Counted from the stretch's first letter, positions 17,146-26,919 are shown. The stretch is DNA of 54,968 bases from MGBC114844 sp910585855 (GCA_965646165.1 CBFFYP010000021.1:1-54968), one strand, 5' to 3'. Notes: generated by a model not told the origin, from the letters alone. A program made the numbers and translations.

Positions 17146-18294
17146 TTATGCCTCCACAACAACATCCTTTTCCAACTCAAACTCTTCCTTCTGCTCCTGT
17201 GTATCTTCCTTTGCAGGCTGCCATTTCTTAATATAGCAATCCACTCTCTCCTTTAACTTCCTCCAAAACTCTTTCCAAGCAGGAAGTGCCGTTTCCAAAA
17301 CCCATTTCTTTACAACCTCATATTTTTCCATTACAAAATCTGCACTCTCTTCAAAAAACTCTGCAGTCTGATTTCTCATCCTAATCAGCCAATCTGCCGT
17401 TTTTACACCACATCCAACCGAAAGTGCCGCTGATGCCAATATACCAATTATTCCATATCCAAGCAAAGCTGTTGCCAAGAAAAATACAACTTTCTGTACT
17501 TTAATCACAATCACTGCCGCTGCCACACAAATAAATACTGTCATAGCTGCCGTTGCAATCTTTTTTAATATCTCTAACACTTTCTCCCAAGGAATCTTTC
17601 CCAATGCTCCTGCCAATCGAGCCTTCATCGAAGCAAAAAATGCTGCTACAGCCGCCCCAATCTCTTTTGCTCCTATCCCAGCAGAAAGAGATTTCATCTT
17701 ACCCTGCATCTGAAGAATATAAATTGCCAAAGCAATATAATATTTCTCATTTTCATAAATATTATAAAGTTTTTCCTGTGCCTCTTTCCCTATCGTATCA
17801 AACAGTGTCCCAAAAGCCTCTTCTTCCCCATGAAGCAAAGAAAATTCATCCAGATATTCCGCTACTAATTCTTTTAACTGCTCTAACTCTTCTGCTGTCA
17901 CTTCTGTATCCTTTTTAATACAAAAACTATCCAATTCGTCCAGATCATATTCTGGATGATCAGCGGCTTCCTTTGCAAATGCTTCCATTACTTCTGCTAA
18001 AAATGTATATTGTTCCTGTACCGTTTTCTCGTTTAATTCAGAATGATTTAAAATATCTACAATAAATGCTTTGCGATCCTCTTTCTGATCCAACTGTTCA
18101 AATACATCCTCAAACTGATGTATCCCATCACAAATTTCCTCTACTGCCTTTTCCGCATCCAAATTTTCTATTCTGTCTGCAAGAGAAATCTGCATATTTT
18201 CCTCTAAAGAAAGATCTGGATTTACTTCATTTTTTATTTCAGCAGTCAATTCCTGCACCATGCAAATTTCACTTTCTGATATTTTTCGATTCAT
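17146..18294 (-). CDS. Helical membrane protein of the Hsp70/AAA+ block (distant paralogue of the next gene)
   Basis: I do not recognise the family. The 382-residue protein is acidic and helical over the first 190 residues, then hydrophobic at about 250-300 (AAMTVFICVAAAVIVIKVQK and VFFLATALLGYGIIGILASA), followed by a basic amphipathic tail rich in Trp/Lys and an acidic end. It resembles the 18356-19408 product in layout and locally (ENEKYYIALAIYILQMQGK against KEDAFLFAVSIYLAGLNG; SAALSV after the membrane part in both). TAGGAGGAA precedes the ATG. It may anchor or gate something in the membrane; that is inference only. Confidence 0.8.
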   Translation of the reverse strand: MNRKISESEICMVQELTAEIKNEVNPDLSLEENMQISLADRIENLDAEKAVEEICDGIHQFEDVFEQLDQKEDRKAFIVDILNHSELNEKTVQEQYTFLAEVMEAFAKEAADHPEYDLDELDSFCIKKDTEVTAEELEQLKELVAEYLDEFSLLHGEEEAFGTLFDTIGKEAQEKLYNIYENEKYYIALAIYILQMQGKMKSLSAGIGAKEIGAAVAAFFASMKARLAGALGKIPWEKVLEILKKIATAAMTVFICVAAAVIVIKVQKVVFFLATALLGYGIIGILASAALSVGCGVKTADWLIRMRNQTAEFFEESADFVMEKYEVVKKWVLETALPAWKEFWRKLKERVDCYIKKWQPAKEDTQEQKEEFELEKDVVVEA

Positions 18295-18355
18295 AATTAA
18301 TTCCTCCTAATAATTTTCCTTTTCACTCTGTTGATTTTTCTATTCTACTTTTACC

Positions 18356-19408
18356 TTAAAACCCATTTGGCACAACTCTAGCCCGTATCTGCTCTTCTTC
18401 TGTATCTTTTTGATTTTGCCATCCAGCTTTTGTTTGAACCGTTCCGCTCTGTTCCGAATACGCAGGCTGTACTTCTCTTTCCTGCCGCTGTTCCCTAATC
18501 TTTTTCATACACAATGCAATTACTGTTCCCACACCCTTTACAAACATCAAACCTCCTGCAACAAACCAGACAGAAAGTGCCGCTGAACAAAAAATACTAA
18601 TAAAAAACCCAAGCTGGTTAAATTCCATTGCAAGCAGCACGGATTCGGCTGCAATTCCAGCTACAGAAGAAGTCAGCATCAATGCTGCTCCAAATGCTGC
18701 ACAGATCAGACCTGAAACCATATCAGAAAAAATCCAAATATCTTCCGATCCCTTTTCTAAAAATTCCTCACAGTACAAAAACAATACCATCTGCACTGCC
18801 GAACAAATCCCAAGCAGCTCTGGATACTCTCCAAACTCCTGCGGAAGAATCCCGTTTAACCCAGCAAGATAAATCGATACAGCAAATAAAAAAGCATCCT
18901 CTTTTGCCATTCTTTGCCGTAACAAAGTTTCTTCACTTTTATACACCCCACCAAATTCCTCTACTGCTTCTGCCATATCCTGCAGCACATCTTTTGAAAA
19001 TATCCGAATCCGGTCAGAAAGTATCTCCTTTAATTCCTGTTCTGTCTTTGCCGCCCGATTAGCAGTTTCTGACGAAGAAAATTGATTTTTTTCAAAAGAA
19101 TCCAACGCTAATAAAAAAAATCCCTTTCTTTGTTCTTTGCTCATCTGCTCTGTTATCCGATCCAACATTTGCTCCACATAGTCTGGTTCTGTCACTGCAT
19201 CGCTCTCCCTACAAAGCCGATACAGTTCCTTTGCACCCTGCCAAATACGTTGGCAAGTCGAAACCGCTATATCATAATCTAAATTCTCACAAAGCTCCAT
19301 CATAGCTGCTGCCGTATATTCTATTGTAACCTCTCTATCTCCTATTTGCTCTATCAGATCTCTTTGTATCTGATTAACTTCTTCTTTCTGAGCCTGTGTC
19401 AGCTTCAT
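18356..19408 (-). CDS. Helical membrane protein of the Hsp70/AAA+ block
   Basis: No named family is recognised. The 350-residue protein has a helical acidic N-terminal half, then hydrophobic segments at about residues 165-210, 225-255 and 260-300, and a basic, Gln-rich C-terminal tail. The ATG at 19408 is preferred because AGAGGTGAG lies just upstream; a start ten codons earlier lacks a good site. It is 61 bp from its distant paralogue and is separated from the AAA+ gene by a family A composite. Confidence 0.8.
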   Translation of the reverse strand: MKLTQAQKEEVNQIQRDLIEQIGDREVTIEYTAAAMMELCENLDYDIAVSTCQRIWQGAKELYRLCRESDAVTEPDYVEQMLDRITEQMSKEQRKGFFLLALDSFEKNQFSSSETANRAAKTEQELKEILSDRIRIFSKDVLQDMAEAVEEFGGVYKSEETLLRQRMAKEDAFLFAVSIYLAGLNGILPQEFGEYPELLGICSAVQMVLFLYCEEFLEKGSEDIWIFSDMVSGLICAAFGAALMLTSSVAGIAAESVLLAMEFNQLGFFISIFCSAALSVWFVAGGLMFVKGVGTVIALCMKKIREQRQEREVQPAYSEQSGTVQTKAGWQNQKDTEEEQIRARVVPNGF

Positions 19409-19580
19409 CCGAATCTCACCTCTTTCTGATAAACCCATTATAACAAAATAAATTTTTTATTTGCACAATTCCATTATTCAAACCATAAAAAAATTACATA
19501 CCAATCAACACTTTTGTAGCTTTGTAAATGTATCCTGTTTTTATCTTTCATTTGGTTTTTGGAGATAGGATACTGCTGAC

Positions 19581-20340
19581 TTTCACCGGACGCAAGAGGC
19601 GGTTTGCTCCTGTCCTTTGCTTGCTCCGCTCCAAACAGTAAGAAAGTCTAAGGCTTCTGATTTAGATTCATCCAACCGTACGAACCGGGGCGCAATTCGC
19701 CCTCACTACAAGCGAAACGTAATTGGTGTAAGGAAGGATTTTACCAGCTACAAAGCCATCGCTTTCCTATTATCCGGGCTAAACACACCCCTTTTTTTGC
19801 ATACCCTGCATAGAAGCAGGATATGCAAAAAATTCTAGGTGTTTCCACAGAAGCCCAAGACTTTCTAACCGTTCTCCGAAGTCGCTGGCAAAGGACAGGA
19901 GCAAACCGCCTCTCGCTGTTCGTTGGATAGCGGTAAAAATGATATTTTATTATAAGTTTTCAGTAACGTTTGGATGTAATTCTTTTTTGTTCCGGGGTCA
20001 AGAAATAGCCAGATTCGAAAACGGTGGGCAGCCTGCAGTGACTTTGGAAAAAAGTTAGAAGTTCTTGGACTTCTGCTCGAAAGCCTAAGATTTTTTTCAC
20101 ATCCTGCTTCCATGCAGGGTGTGAAAAAAAAGGGACGTGTTTAGCCCGGATAATAGGAAAGCGACTATATTATGGCTGGCAAAATCCTTCCTTGCACCCA
20201 TTCCATTTCGGCTGTCATGAGGGCGAATTGCGTCCCGGTCTGTCCGGTTGGAGAAAGGAAAAGGCAGAAGTCTTAGAACTTCTTACTTTTTGGAAACCGG
20301 AACAGCAGACTGCCCACCGTTTTCGAATCTGGCGTCCCCC
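19581..20340 (-). repeat. Family A composite, complete, inverted relative to the 12777 copy
   Basis: A2 is 19581-19918 (outer end TTTCACCGGACGC), the linker is about 19919-20006 (reads as TTGACCCCGGAAC on the minus strand), and A1 is 20007-20340 ending GGCGTCCCCC. Arms GGCGGTTTGCTCCTGTCCTT and complement in A2 are near-perfect. It sits between the AAA+ gene and the membrane protein gene at 18356, splitting what was probably one operon. Confidence 0.92.
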
Positions 20341-20373
20341 TCCTAAAAAAACATTCCACTTTTATCAAACTTT

Positions 20374-22293
20374 TTATCTTGATTTTTTATCCCAATTTTC
20401 TATCTCAGCAGAAATACATTCAAACAAATACTCATCATATAAATTCGTCCGTTTTGGAATATCCTCTTTTCGAAACTTACATTGCTCTTTATCATAAGCA
20501 GAAAAAGGAAATAAATCCAATCCTCCGGCATTAGTATATTGATTTTCCAGCGCATTTAGCCAAAATGTTACAATATCCTTACTATTCGTAATCCCATAAG
20601 GCTGACTATACCCCCCAACTGCTGTTTCTAAAAGTTCTTTTTGAAAATCCTCTTTTGAAAATCCTCCTTTTTTATTCTCCATTTTTTTCTTTAACCGGCG
20701 ATTTGTCAATGTAATTAAATTTACTACATTTGCTCCGGTATAAAACATATATTTTTTCTGTTCTTTTGCATACCCTGTAATTTCCTTTAAAAACACTGCC
20801 GCCGCTTCCTGATAGTCAAATTCTCCATATAAACTACCCCCTGCCCGTCTTTGTGCCTCTTTCATATGCAGTTCAAAAATCTGAATTAATTCTTTATAAG
20901 TCGGCAGAAAAACACAAAATCTCATATCAAAACGTCCATCCCGCAATAACTCTGGTCTTAAATTCGCTACACTATTACTCGTAGCAAAAAAGAAAATCTG
21001 TTTTTTATTTTCCTGCATCCAGTCCAACAATGCCGTAAAAATATTCATCTTTACATCATTGCTGCCCTTTTCACTATTTTGATCAAACGTCTTTTCAATC
21101 TCATCAATCAATACAATACAAGGGGCAAGGGCTTCAATCCGTTTGCGGCAGCGTTTGAAATTTGCTTCCGAATCTCCTACCAGACTTCCTAACAGGTTGT
21201 CCATACGAAACTGCACCAAAGGTACATTTCCTTCCAATCCTCCCATTTGCTCTGCCGCTTTTTTGGCAGCCTGTGTCTTGCCGCTGCCCGGTATTCCAGT
21301 CAAAAGCACTCCTTTGGGCGGTTCATTTCCGTATCGGCGTGCTGTTTCTAAATCTAAAAATTCTTCTTTTATTTCATTAATCCAATCTAAAAATCCTTCC
21401 ATTCCGGCTATCGGGCTTCCCGGTTCTTTCATCGTTACGGTAGAATCTCTTTTTGCCTCTTCTTTTTTTAATTCAACTACCTTTCTTTTTCTGGCTTTTT
21501 GAATCTGATAAAGATTTGCTTCAATTCCGCTTTTATCCTCCGATCTGCCAAAAAAACTTCCAAATTCCGCCTGCAAATCTGCCAGAATCTCCTGTATCCC
21601 TCTTGCCGAAATCCCCTTAAAATCTCTTGCTGCTTCATAAATCCGCTTTTGATCTATGATATCTAGTTCTGTTTTCTTTCGATAAGAATATTTTTCTTTT
21701 GTATACTCCTTAGCTGCTTCTGAGAATAAAAATTCTCGGATATCCTCTTCGTCCATTTCCGGCACATCAATTATCTCAATCTCACTTTCAAATCCTTCCG
21801 GCAGCTTTATTATTGGACTGACTAAAAATAATACAACAAACCTTTTATAGTTTTGTTCTTCCTGTTCTGCTGCCCATAAAAACTGCTTTAAAAAATGTGC
21901 GGCAGCGGATTCCCGAATAATATGAAAATCATTCAGCAAAAAAAATACGGGATATGCCGGAAAAGAACCCTGTTCTCTACTGACTTTGTTTTCTTCTCTG
22001 TGAAAAATTCCTTCTGGAATATAGAAATGATCTTTTAAAGGAAATACTTCATAGGCATCTGCCAATACCCCATTAGTAGAAGCAACCCGAAATAAAGTAT
22101 CCCGATTGGCTGTCTGCAGGATTTTTCCAAGTGTTCCGTCTACACTGTTTTGCAAAATTCCTTTTAGTGTATCTGCCATTTCTGCAAAAACAGACTGTAA
22201 AATATTTCTGTCCTCTGTAATAAAATATACAATATGTCTATGCTTCTCCATTAACATAGAAAGACGCTTTTCAATTTCTACCATTCTTGACAT
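20374..22293 (-). CDS. Ycf46-like AAA+ ATPase
   Basis: The 639-residue protein has a helical/P-loop-like N-terminal half with no complete Walker motif and a C-terminal AAA+ module. Walker A is GIPGSGKT (about 333-340), Walker B is CIVLIDEIEK (about 391-400), sensor 1 is near ATSNS, and the arginine finger is in LLRDGRFDMRF. The layout and the PPKGVLLTGIPGSGK sequence fit the Ycf46 group. The ATG at 22293 is chosen because AAGAGGTG lies 6 bp upstream. It overlaps the end of the Hsp70-like gene by 23 bp. Such ATPases remodel or unfold partners; the partner here is unknown. Confidence 0.88.
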   Translation of the reverse strand: MSRMVEIEKRLSMLMEKHRHIVYFITEDRNILQSVFAEMADTLKGILQNSVDGTLGKILQTANRDTLFRVASTNGVLADAYEVFPLKDHFYIPEGIFHREENKVSREQGSFPAYPVFFLLNDFHIIRESAAAHFLKQFLWAAEQEEQNYKRFVVLFLVSPIIKLPEGFESEIEIIDVPEMDEEDIREFLFSEAAKEYTKEKYSYRKKTELDIIDQKRIYEAARDFKGISARGIQEILADLQAEFGSFFGRSEDKSGIEANLYQIQKARKRKVVELKKEEAKRDSTVTMKEPGSPIAGMEGFLDWINEIKEEFLDLETARRYGNEPPKGVLLTGIPGSGKTQAAKKAAEQMGGLEGNVPLVQFRMDNLLGSLVGDSEANFKRCRKRIEALAPCIVLIDEIEKTFDQNSEKGSNDVKMNIFTALLDWMQENKKQIFFFATSNSVANLRPELLRDGRFDMRFCVFLPTYKELIQIFELHMKEAQRRAGGSLYGEFDYQEAAAVFLKEITGYAKEQKKYMFYTGANVVNLITLTNRRLKKKMENKKGGFSKEDFQKELLETAVGGYSQPYGITNSKDIVTFWLNALENQYTNAGGLDLFPFSAYDKEQCKFRKEDIPKRTNLYDEYLFECISAEIENWDKKSR

Positions 22294-24313
22294 CTGTTGC
22301 ACCTCTTATAAAATATGGCGTTAATCCCTCTATATAGTCCTCTAATGACTGATAAATATTTTGAAGAATTGTTGTATAAATTCTGCTTACTGCTTCTTGT
22401 GTCTTACTGTCAATCTGTGTTCCTAATTTATTTAGAATCTCCTGCTTATGCCTTTTAATATGATCCTGAATTTTTATTTTTTCCTCTTTTGATAACTCTG
22501 TATTCCATCCAATCTCTCTTGAACCTAAAAACCGAAACAGATTTCGAATCTTTTGCTTGGTATCTAAAAGATCAAATAAATAAATTTGAATCTGCTTTAA
22601 TTCTCCTTCAAATGCCGTTAAAATCTCTTCCTGCTGCATCTGATACTCATACTCACTATCTGCTTTTGGAAATAATTTATGAAAATTTTCCTTTAATATC
22701 TGATTTAATTCCTTTATAATCTGCTCACGCTTCATAAACTCTCCTAGATCACTTCTTACCACATCAATCGGAATATGATACGTAATCTGAACCCAATCAT
22801 GCAGTGTCTTCATAGAAGAATTTTCTACCCACTGTTCAATCTGCCTGATATAAACTTCCTTCCAGATTTCTTCTTTGCAGGTTGTACGAATCTGATGGTT
22901 AATCTTTCCTCGTACTGCTTCTAACTTTTTTTCAATATACTGTTTGATTTTCATTTGTTCCTGATATTTTGTCAGTTCCACATATCCCATATAAGCCAAC
23001 CCTCTAGAAACAGAAAAACGCCTTGTCAAAGAGGGCTGCTCTAGCTGAATCTGATTTTGTTCTACCTGAAAGACCTCTTTTACAATCTCTTGTACAAAAG
23101 GCATTACTGTAGCTCCTCCGGTTAAAATAATTCGATCTACCTTTAACTCCTTTTGTGTTTCCTTTTCTATACATCTAGCCTTTGCTCCCAAAACAAATGC
23201 CTGAATTGCATCCCAAAAACTGGCATAATCTTCTGTATGATTTCCTCCAAACCGATCTTCTTCATCTAAATAACTTCGTTCTACCCGCACCGGCATCTTT
23301 CGAATAGCAAGATCCATAAAATCATGATCGATATCCCAGCGTTTTCTAGAAGAATTAATATAAATAGAATAACGATTGTCATCATAGGCTCGTTTTCCAT
23401 CTGGACCAAAATAATCCTCTTTACGCTTTCGAAGTTCTATTGTGTGTACTCCTTCATTAAAATCAATTTTTGAAAGATTTGCAAGGTGTTCCCTTCTCCG
23501 CTGATCCACTGACATACTAGCTCTTTCCGCTTCTTTATCCAAATCTAAAAGGCAGATATCAAACATATTTTTTTCTATCATTCCTGCCCCCACTTGACGG
23601 CTGTACTCATAAATTACTTTTCCGTTTTTTACTGTTACACAGTCAAATGTACTGCTGCCCCCGTCAATTACTACAATCGTTTCTTTTGCATCCATATGTT
23701 CCCTATAATACTCGCTTGCCATCGCCGCTTCTGCTTCCGAATAGACAATTACATAAAGTTTTACCTTTATCTTTACTCCAGGTTCTAATTCCCACTCTTT
23801 TGCCTCTAATTCATGCAGGCTTCCCTGAAGAATTTCCTGATATTCCTTTGCATGACTTTCCCATGCATTGCTGGAAGGACGACCCACAAAAAGAAAAATT
23901 TCCTTCTCCTGCTGCCCTCTGCAATCCCCAAAAATAATTTTATTTTTCAGCAAATTTCGAACCAGACAAAAAAATGTCTTTTCCATTAAATAGCGATATG
24001 TCAAACCTCCCTCCATTTTTACTCCATAATTTTCAACCGCATCCTCGGGATTTTTCTTAAAATTTGTATAGATTTCTTCTGGATATTTTATCACTTCTTC
24101 TCCGATAATCTTATGCTCATCATTATAAGCAGTATAAGCCCATCTTGTATTATAATTATCCACCGTCAAATCCTCTAATCCTAACTCTTTATAACGCAAA
24201 GTAGCCAAACAGGCAGTCAATTCTCCCGCACCAAAATCAATTCCGACTACACTTACCTGATCCGGATTCTTTGGCTTTACACCAAAATATTTCCATATCG
24301 TTTCTTTTTTCAT
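22271..24313 (-). CDS. Divergent Hsp70/actin-fold (ASKHA) ATPase
   Basis: The 680-residue protein has an Hsp70-like nucleotide-binding domain: phosphate-1 loop VVGIDFGAGELTACLA (about 22-37), phosphate-2 loop VVIDGGSSTFDCVTV (about 230-245) and the adenosine motif RIILTGGATVMPFVQEIV (about 400-420). The C-terminal 250 residues are helical and charged and do not look like a DnaK substrate-binding domain. It is not DnaK. I chose the ATG at 24313 (GGTGG upstream) over a TTG 16 codons earlier. It is 19 bp from the preceding coiled-coil gene and overlaps the AAA+ gene. Confidence 0.88.
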   Translation of the reverse strand: MKKETIWKYFGVKPKNPDQVSVVGIDFGAGELTACLATLRYKELGLEDLTVDNYNTRWAYTAYNDEHKIIGEEVIKYPEEIYTNFKKNPEDAVENYGVKMEGGLTYRYLMEKTFFCLVRNLLKNKIIFGDCRGQQEKEIFLFVGRPSSNAWESHAKEYQEILQGSLHELEAKEWELEPGVKIKVKLYVIVYSEAEAAMASEYYREHMDAKETIVVIDGGSSTFDCVTVKNGKVIYEYSRQVGAGMIEKNMFDICLLDLDKEAERASMSVDQRRREHLANLSKIDFNEGVHTIELRKRKEDYFGPDGKRAYDDNRYSIYINSSRKRWDIDHDFMDLAIRKMPVRVERSYLDEEDRFGGNHTEDYASFWDAIQAFVLGAKARCIEKETQKELKVDRIILTGGATVMPFVQEIVKEVFQVEQNQIQLEQPSLTRRFSVSRGLAYMGYVELTKYQEQMKIKQYIEKKLEAVRGKINHQIRTTCKEEIWKEVYIRQIEQWVENSSMKTLHDWVQITYHIPIDVVRSDLGEFMKREQIIKELNQILKENFHKLFPKADSEYEYQMQQEEILTAFEGELKQIQIYLFDLLDTKQKIRNLFRFLGSREIGWNTELSKEEKIKIQDHIKRHKQEILNKLGTQIDSKTQEAVSRIYTTILQNIYQSLEDYIEGLTPYFIRGATDVKNGRN

Positions 24314-24332
24314 TTTATCCACCACTTTCCTC

Positions 24333-25367
24333 TCAGCTATCCATTCCAATATTTGTTCCAAATACTTCTAATTTACCATCTCTCTTGATAAAAAGCCCCG
24401 GATACCTGATTGAATTAGAATTGATCGGAATCATACGGTTTCTTAATTCTGAATTAGAATACTCTTTTAGTTCCTCTGCAAACATAGGATAAATTCCATT
24501 TCTCTCTAAAAGAATCCTTACCTCTTTTGCCAGTCTGCCAATTTCTTTTTTACTGATTTTATGCACCGTCTGAAGCTCTTCTAACTCCTCTAACATTCTT
24601 CCTAAATCCTCTACTACCTGTTTCTTTTGCAGAACAATTTTCTTTAACTCCGCTCTCCTCTCATCTTCCTTTAGATACCGTTCGATTTGATCAAAAGATT
24701 CCTGCTCAATCTTTTTTAAAATCTCTTCTTTCTCAAATTTTTTTCCCTGTTTTGGCAATACTATTTTCCCGTTTTGAAGTTCTCCTCCTCTTTTTTTCAT
24801 CACTCCCGTCAACGGCTCAATAATTACATCCCAAATATAATAATCAATCCTTTCCTCTGTCTGTGATTCCATTTCTCGATCCAATCCAATTAAAATCTGC
24901 AAAGGCAGCACACTGTCATTAAAAAAATCTTCATATGCTTTATCTTCTTCATCTATCCTCCATAACATTTCCTGCAATTCCAAAAAATGCCCAATTAAAC
25001 AGCTTCTATACTTTCCTTCTGCTTCTTTAAAAATTTGATTCTCCTTTTTTAATTTTATATTTTCCTGTTCTAATTTCTCATATTTCTCTTTCCATTCTTT
25101 CTTTTCCCGAGCCGTTTCTTCCTCCAACTTTTTATTTTCCATTTTTAACTCTTCATATTTTTCTTTCCACTTCTCTTTCGCCACCCGTTTTTTTACATTC
25201 ATTTCTACAATCTGATCCAATTCTGCTTTTTTCAAAAGAATGGCATACTCCTGCTGCGATTGCTCAGAAGATATCAACTTTTTTTCCTGTCTGTTTCCTC
25301 TTCCCTCTAATTCCCTATATTTTTTTTGCAGTTCTTGATACCCTTCTCTATTAAAAATTTTTAACAT
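24333..25367 (-). CDS. Coiled-coil protein, paralogue of the neighbouring gene
   Basis: A 344-residue protein. Residues about 10-125 are a long charged coiled coil rich in Glu/Lys. Residues about 150-240 include LPLQILIGLDREMESQ and YYIWDVIIEPL. The C-terminal 60 residues, from GIYPMFAEEL through SIRYPGLFIKRDGKLEVFG, end NIGMDS. The same C-terminal block occurs in the 25373-26239 product. Coiled coil plus a small beta domain next to an Hsp70-like protein recalls GrpE, but no GrpE signature is seen. The gene begins 5 bp after the upstream stop. Confidence 0.8.
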   Translation of the reverse strand: MLKIFNREGYQELQKKYRELEGRGNRQEKKLISSEQSQQEYAILLKKAELDQIVEMNVKKRVAKEKWKEKYEELKMENKKLEEETAREKKEWKEKYEKLEQENIKLKKENQIFKEAEGKYRSCLIGHFLELQEMLWRIDEEDKAYEDFFNDSVLPLQILIGLDREMESQTEERIDYYIWDVIIEPLTGVMKKRGGELQNGKIVLPKQGKKFEKEEILKKIEQESFDQIERYLKEDERRAELKKIVLQKKQVVEDLGRMLEELEELQTVHKISKKEIGRLAKEVRILLERNGIYPMFAEELKEYSNSELRNRMIPINSNSIRYPGLFIKRDGKLEVFGTNIGMDS

Positions 25368-25372
25368 ATTTT

Positions 25373-26239
25373 TTACACCCCACAATCATCCATTCCAATA
25401 TTTGCTCCAAACACATCCAATACCCCATTCTGTTCAATAAAAAGTCCCGGATACCGAATCGAATTTTCATTGACCGGAATATAACGTCTTTTTAATTCAG
25501 GATAAGAACTCAACCTCTGATCGGATGCAAACATAGGATAAATACTGTTTTTTTCAAATAATAACTGTACTCTCTGTGCCAATTCATAGATTTTCTTCTG
25601 ATCTTCTAACGTACTTTTCTCTAACTCTTTTAACTCTTCTACAATACTTCCTAATCCCTGCACTACCTTTACCTTTTGAGAAACAACATTTCCTAATTCC
25701 AGCTTTCGTTCATTCTCCTGTATATAACTTTCTAATTCAGATTTTTGCAAATATACGCTTTCCTTTTTTATTCTTTCCGAATCAAATTCCTTTTTCGACA
25801 CAGAAAGAAACAATTTTCCATTCACAATCTTTGCATTTGCCTGCTCTACTGCCCGGATCAATGGATCAGCAATCACTTCCCGCAAATAATAATCCATTCG
25901 ATCTTCCGTTAAAGTATGAAAAGGAACTTCTGCAAATCCTAATAAAACCTGCAATGGCATAACCACCTTATGAAAAAGAGCCTCATATCCTTCTTTTGAC
26001 TTTAACTCCCAAAGTTTTTGTTCCGTTTCGAGAAACTTTTTCTTTAACCTCTGCAGTTCACTATCCTCTGTCTTTTCTTTTTTTTCCTCTTTCTGCACAA
26101 CTTCCTCTAACCGTCTTTTTCGCTCCGTTTCTTCCAATTTAGACTCTTTTTCCCGAATCTTACTTTTACAGATAAATGCAATACAAACAATTCCAACTAC
26201 AAGCATTACAAATACAATTTCACCTGTCATTCCCTTCAT
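25373..26239 (-). CDS. Membrane-anchored coiled-coil protein
   Basis: The 288-residue protein has an N-terminal membrane segment (EIVFVMLVVGIVCIAFICK, about 6-24), a Glu/Lys-rich coiled coil (25-80), a middle region with VMPLQVLLGFAEVPFH and MDYYLREVIADPLI, and a C-terminal block with SIYPMFASD, SIRYPGLFIEQ and VFGANIGMD shared with the 24333-25367 product. A GGAGG site precedes the ATG. Unlike its paralogue it carries the membrane anchor, so the pair could place the soluble ATPases at the membrane. That is inference. Confidence 0.8.
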   Translation of the reverse strand: MKGMTGEIVFVMLVVGIVCIAFICKSKIREKESKLEETERKRRLEEVVQKEEKKEKTEDSELQRLKKKFLETEQKLWELKSKEGYEALFHKVVMPLQVLLGFAEVPFHTLTEDRMDYYLREVIADPLIRAVEQANAKIVNGKLFLSVSKKEFDSERIKKESVYLQKSELESYIQENERKLELGNVVSQKVKVVQGLGSIVEELKELEKSTLEDQKKIYELAQRVQLLFEKNSIYPMFASDQRLSSYPELKRRYIPVNENSIRYPGLFIEQNGVLDVFGANIGMDDCGV

Positions 26240-26321
26240 ACTATAATTACCTCCATTTCATTTTTTAGTAACATTCTCTCCACCTAAAAAAACTTAACTT
26301 ACCTGCCTCACAAATTCAAAA

Positions 26322-26471
26322 AGGAGGACGCTGAAATCAAAAGAAAGGTCTATTCCGGGCCCGCTCTCGCTTAGCATTTCCTCGTAGCGGACACATAAGA
26401 CGCTAAAATACAGCGTCTAAGTGCCGACGGGAAATGATGACCCTTCACAGACCTTTCTTTTGATTTCAGCT
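26322..26471 (+). repeat. Family B element, complete
   Basis: Outer end GGAGGACGC; arms TGAAATCAAAAGAAAGGTCT and AGACCTTTCTTTTGATTTCA pair perfectly over 20 bp. Inner apical stem GACGCT/AGCGTC. After the second arm the sequence reads AGCTAGTTTTACCAGCC, shared with the truncated copy at 34399. Confidence 0.9.
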
Positions 26472-26629
26472 AGTTTTACCAGCCTCAAAACCACATAATT
26501 ATAAAGATTTATAATAGTAGCCAGATATTCTTACTGCAAACGTTTACAATTATAATAAACGTCATAACTTTCTCACCTTGCCGGAAAGCCAGCACAGCAA
26601 CAAAAGCTAATATAGTCTGTGAGAACACA

Positions 26630-26690
26630 TAGCTAAAATCCAAAGGAAGGTTTGTAAAAGGTCACCATTTCCCATTAATATTTAGCATTA
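26630..26690 (-). repeat. Family B fragment, decayed
   Basis: AGCTAAAATCCAAAGGAAGG and GGTCACCATTTCCC resemble the left part of the B copy at 34600-34762. The rest of the element is not recognisable. Positions 26480-26630 hold no gene that I can see. Confidence 0.55.
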
Positions 26691-26724
26691 CAGCAAACAG
26701 TTTACTATTTGCTGTCATTTTTCA

Positions 26725-26898
26725 ATCTGGAGTACATAACCGAAAGACAAATAAATCTCTATGCAGGGTCATCATTTCCCGTCGGCACTTAGACGCTGTG
26801 TTGCTGTGTTTTAGCGTCTTAGTGTCCGCTATGAAAATAGGAAATGCTAAACGGAAGCGGGCTCAAAATAGAGCTTTATTTGGCTTTCGGCGTCCTCC
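26725..26898 (-). repeat. Family B element, inverted
   Basis: Arms CCGAAAGACAAATAAATCTC (about 26742) and GAGCTTTATTTGGCTTTCGG (about 26873) form a long imperfect stem of a sequence unlike the other copies. Core GGGTCATCATTTCCCGTCGG and GGAAATGCTAA is conserved. Apical stem GACGCT/AGCGTC. It ends CGTCCTCCCC, about 20 bp from the stop of the next gene. Confidence 0.88.
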
Positions 26899-26919
26899 CC
26901 AAGAAAACAAAAATCAGAT

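Noticed and set aside
20374..22293. Naming the AAA+ gene ftsH
   Set aside because: No zinc-protease HExxH motif and no N-terminal membrane segments are present.
22271..24313. Naming the Hsp70-like gene dnaK
   Set aside because: Nucleotide-binding loops are divergent (GIDFGAGELT), there is no recognisable DnaK substrate-binding domain, and grpE/dnaJ are not adjacent.
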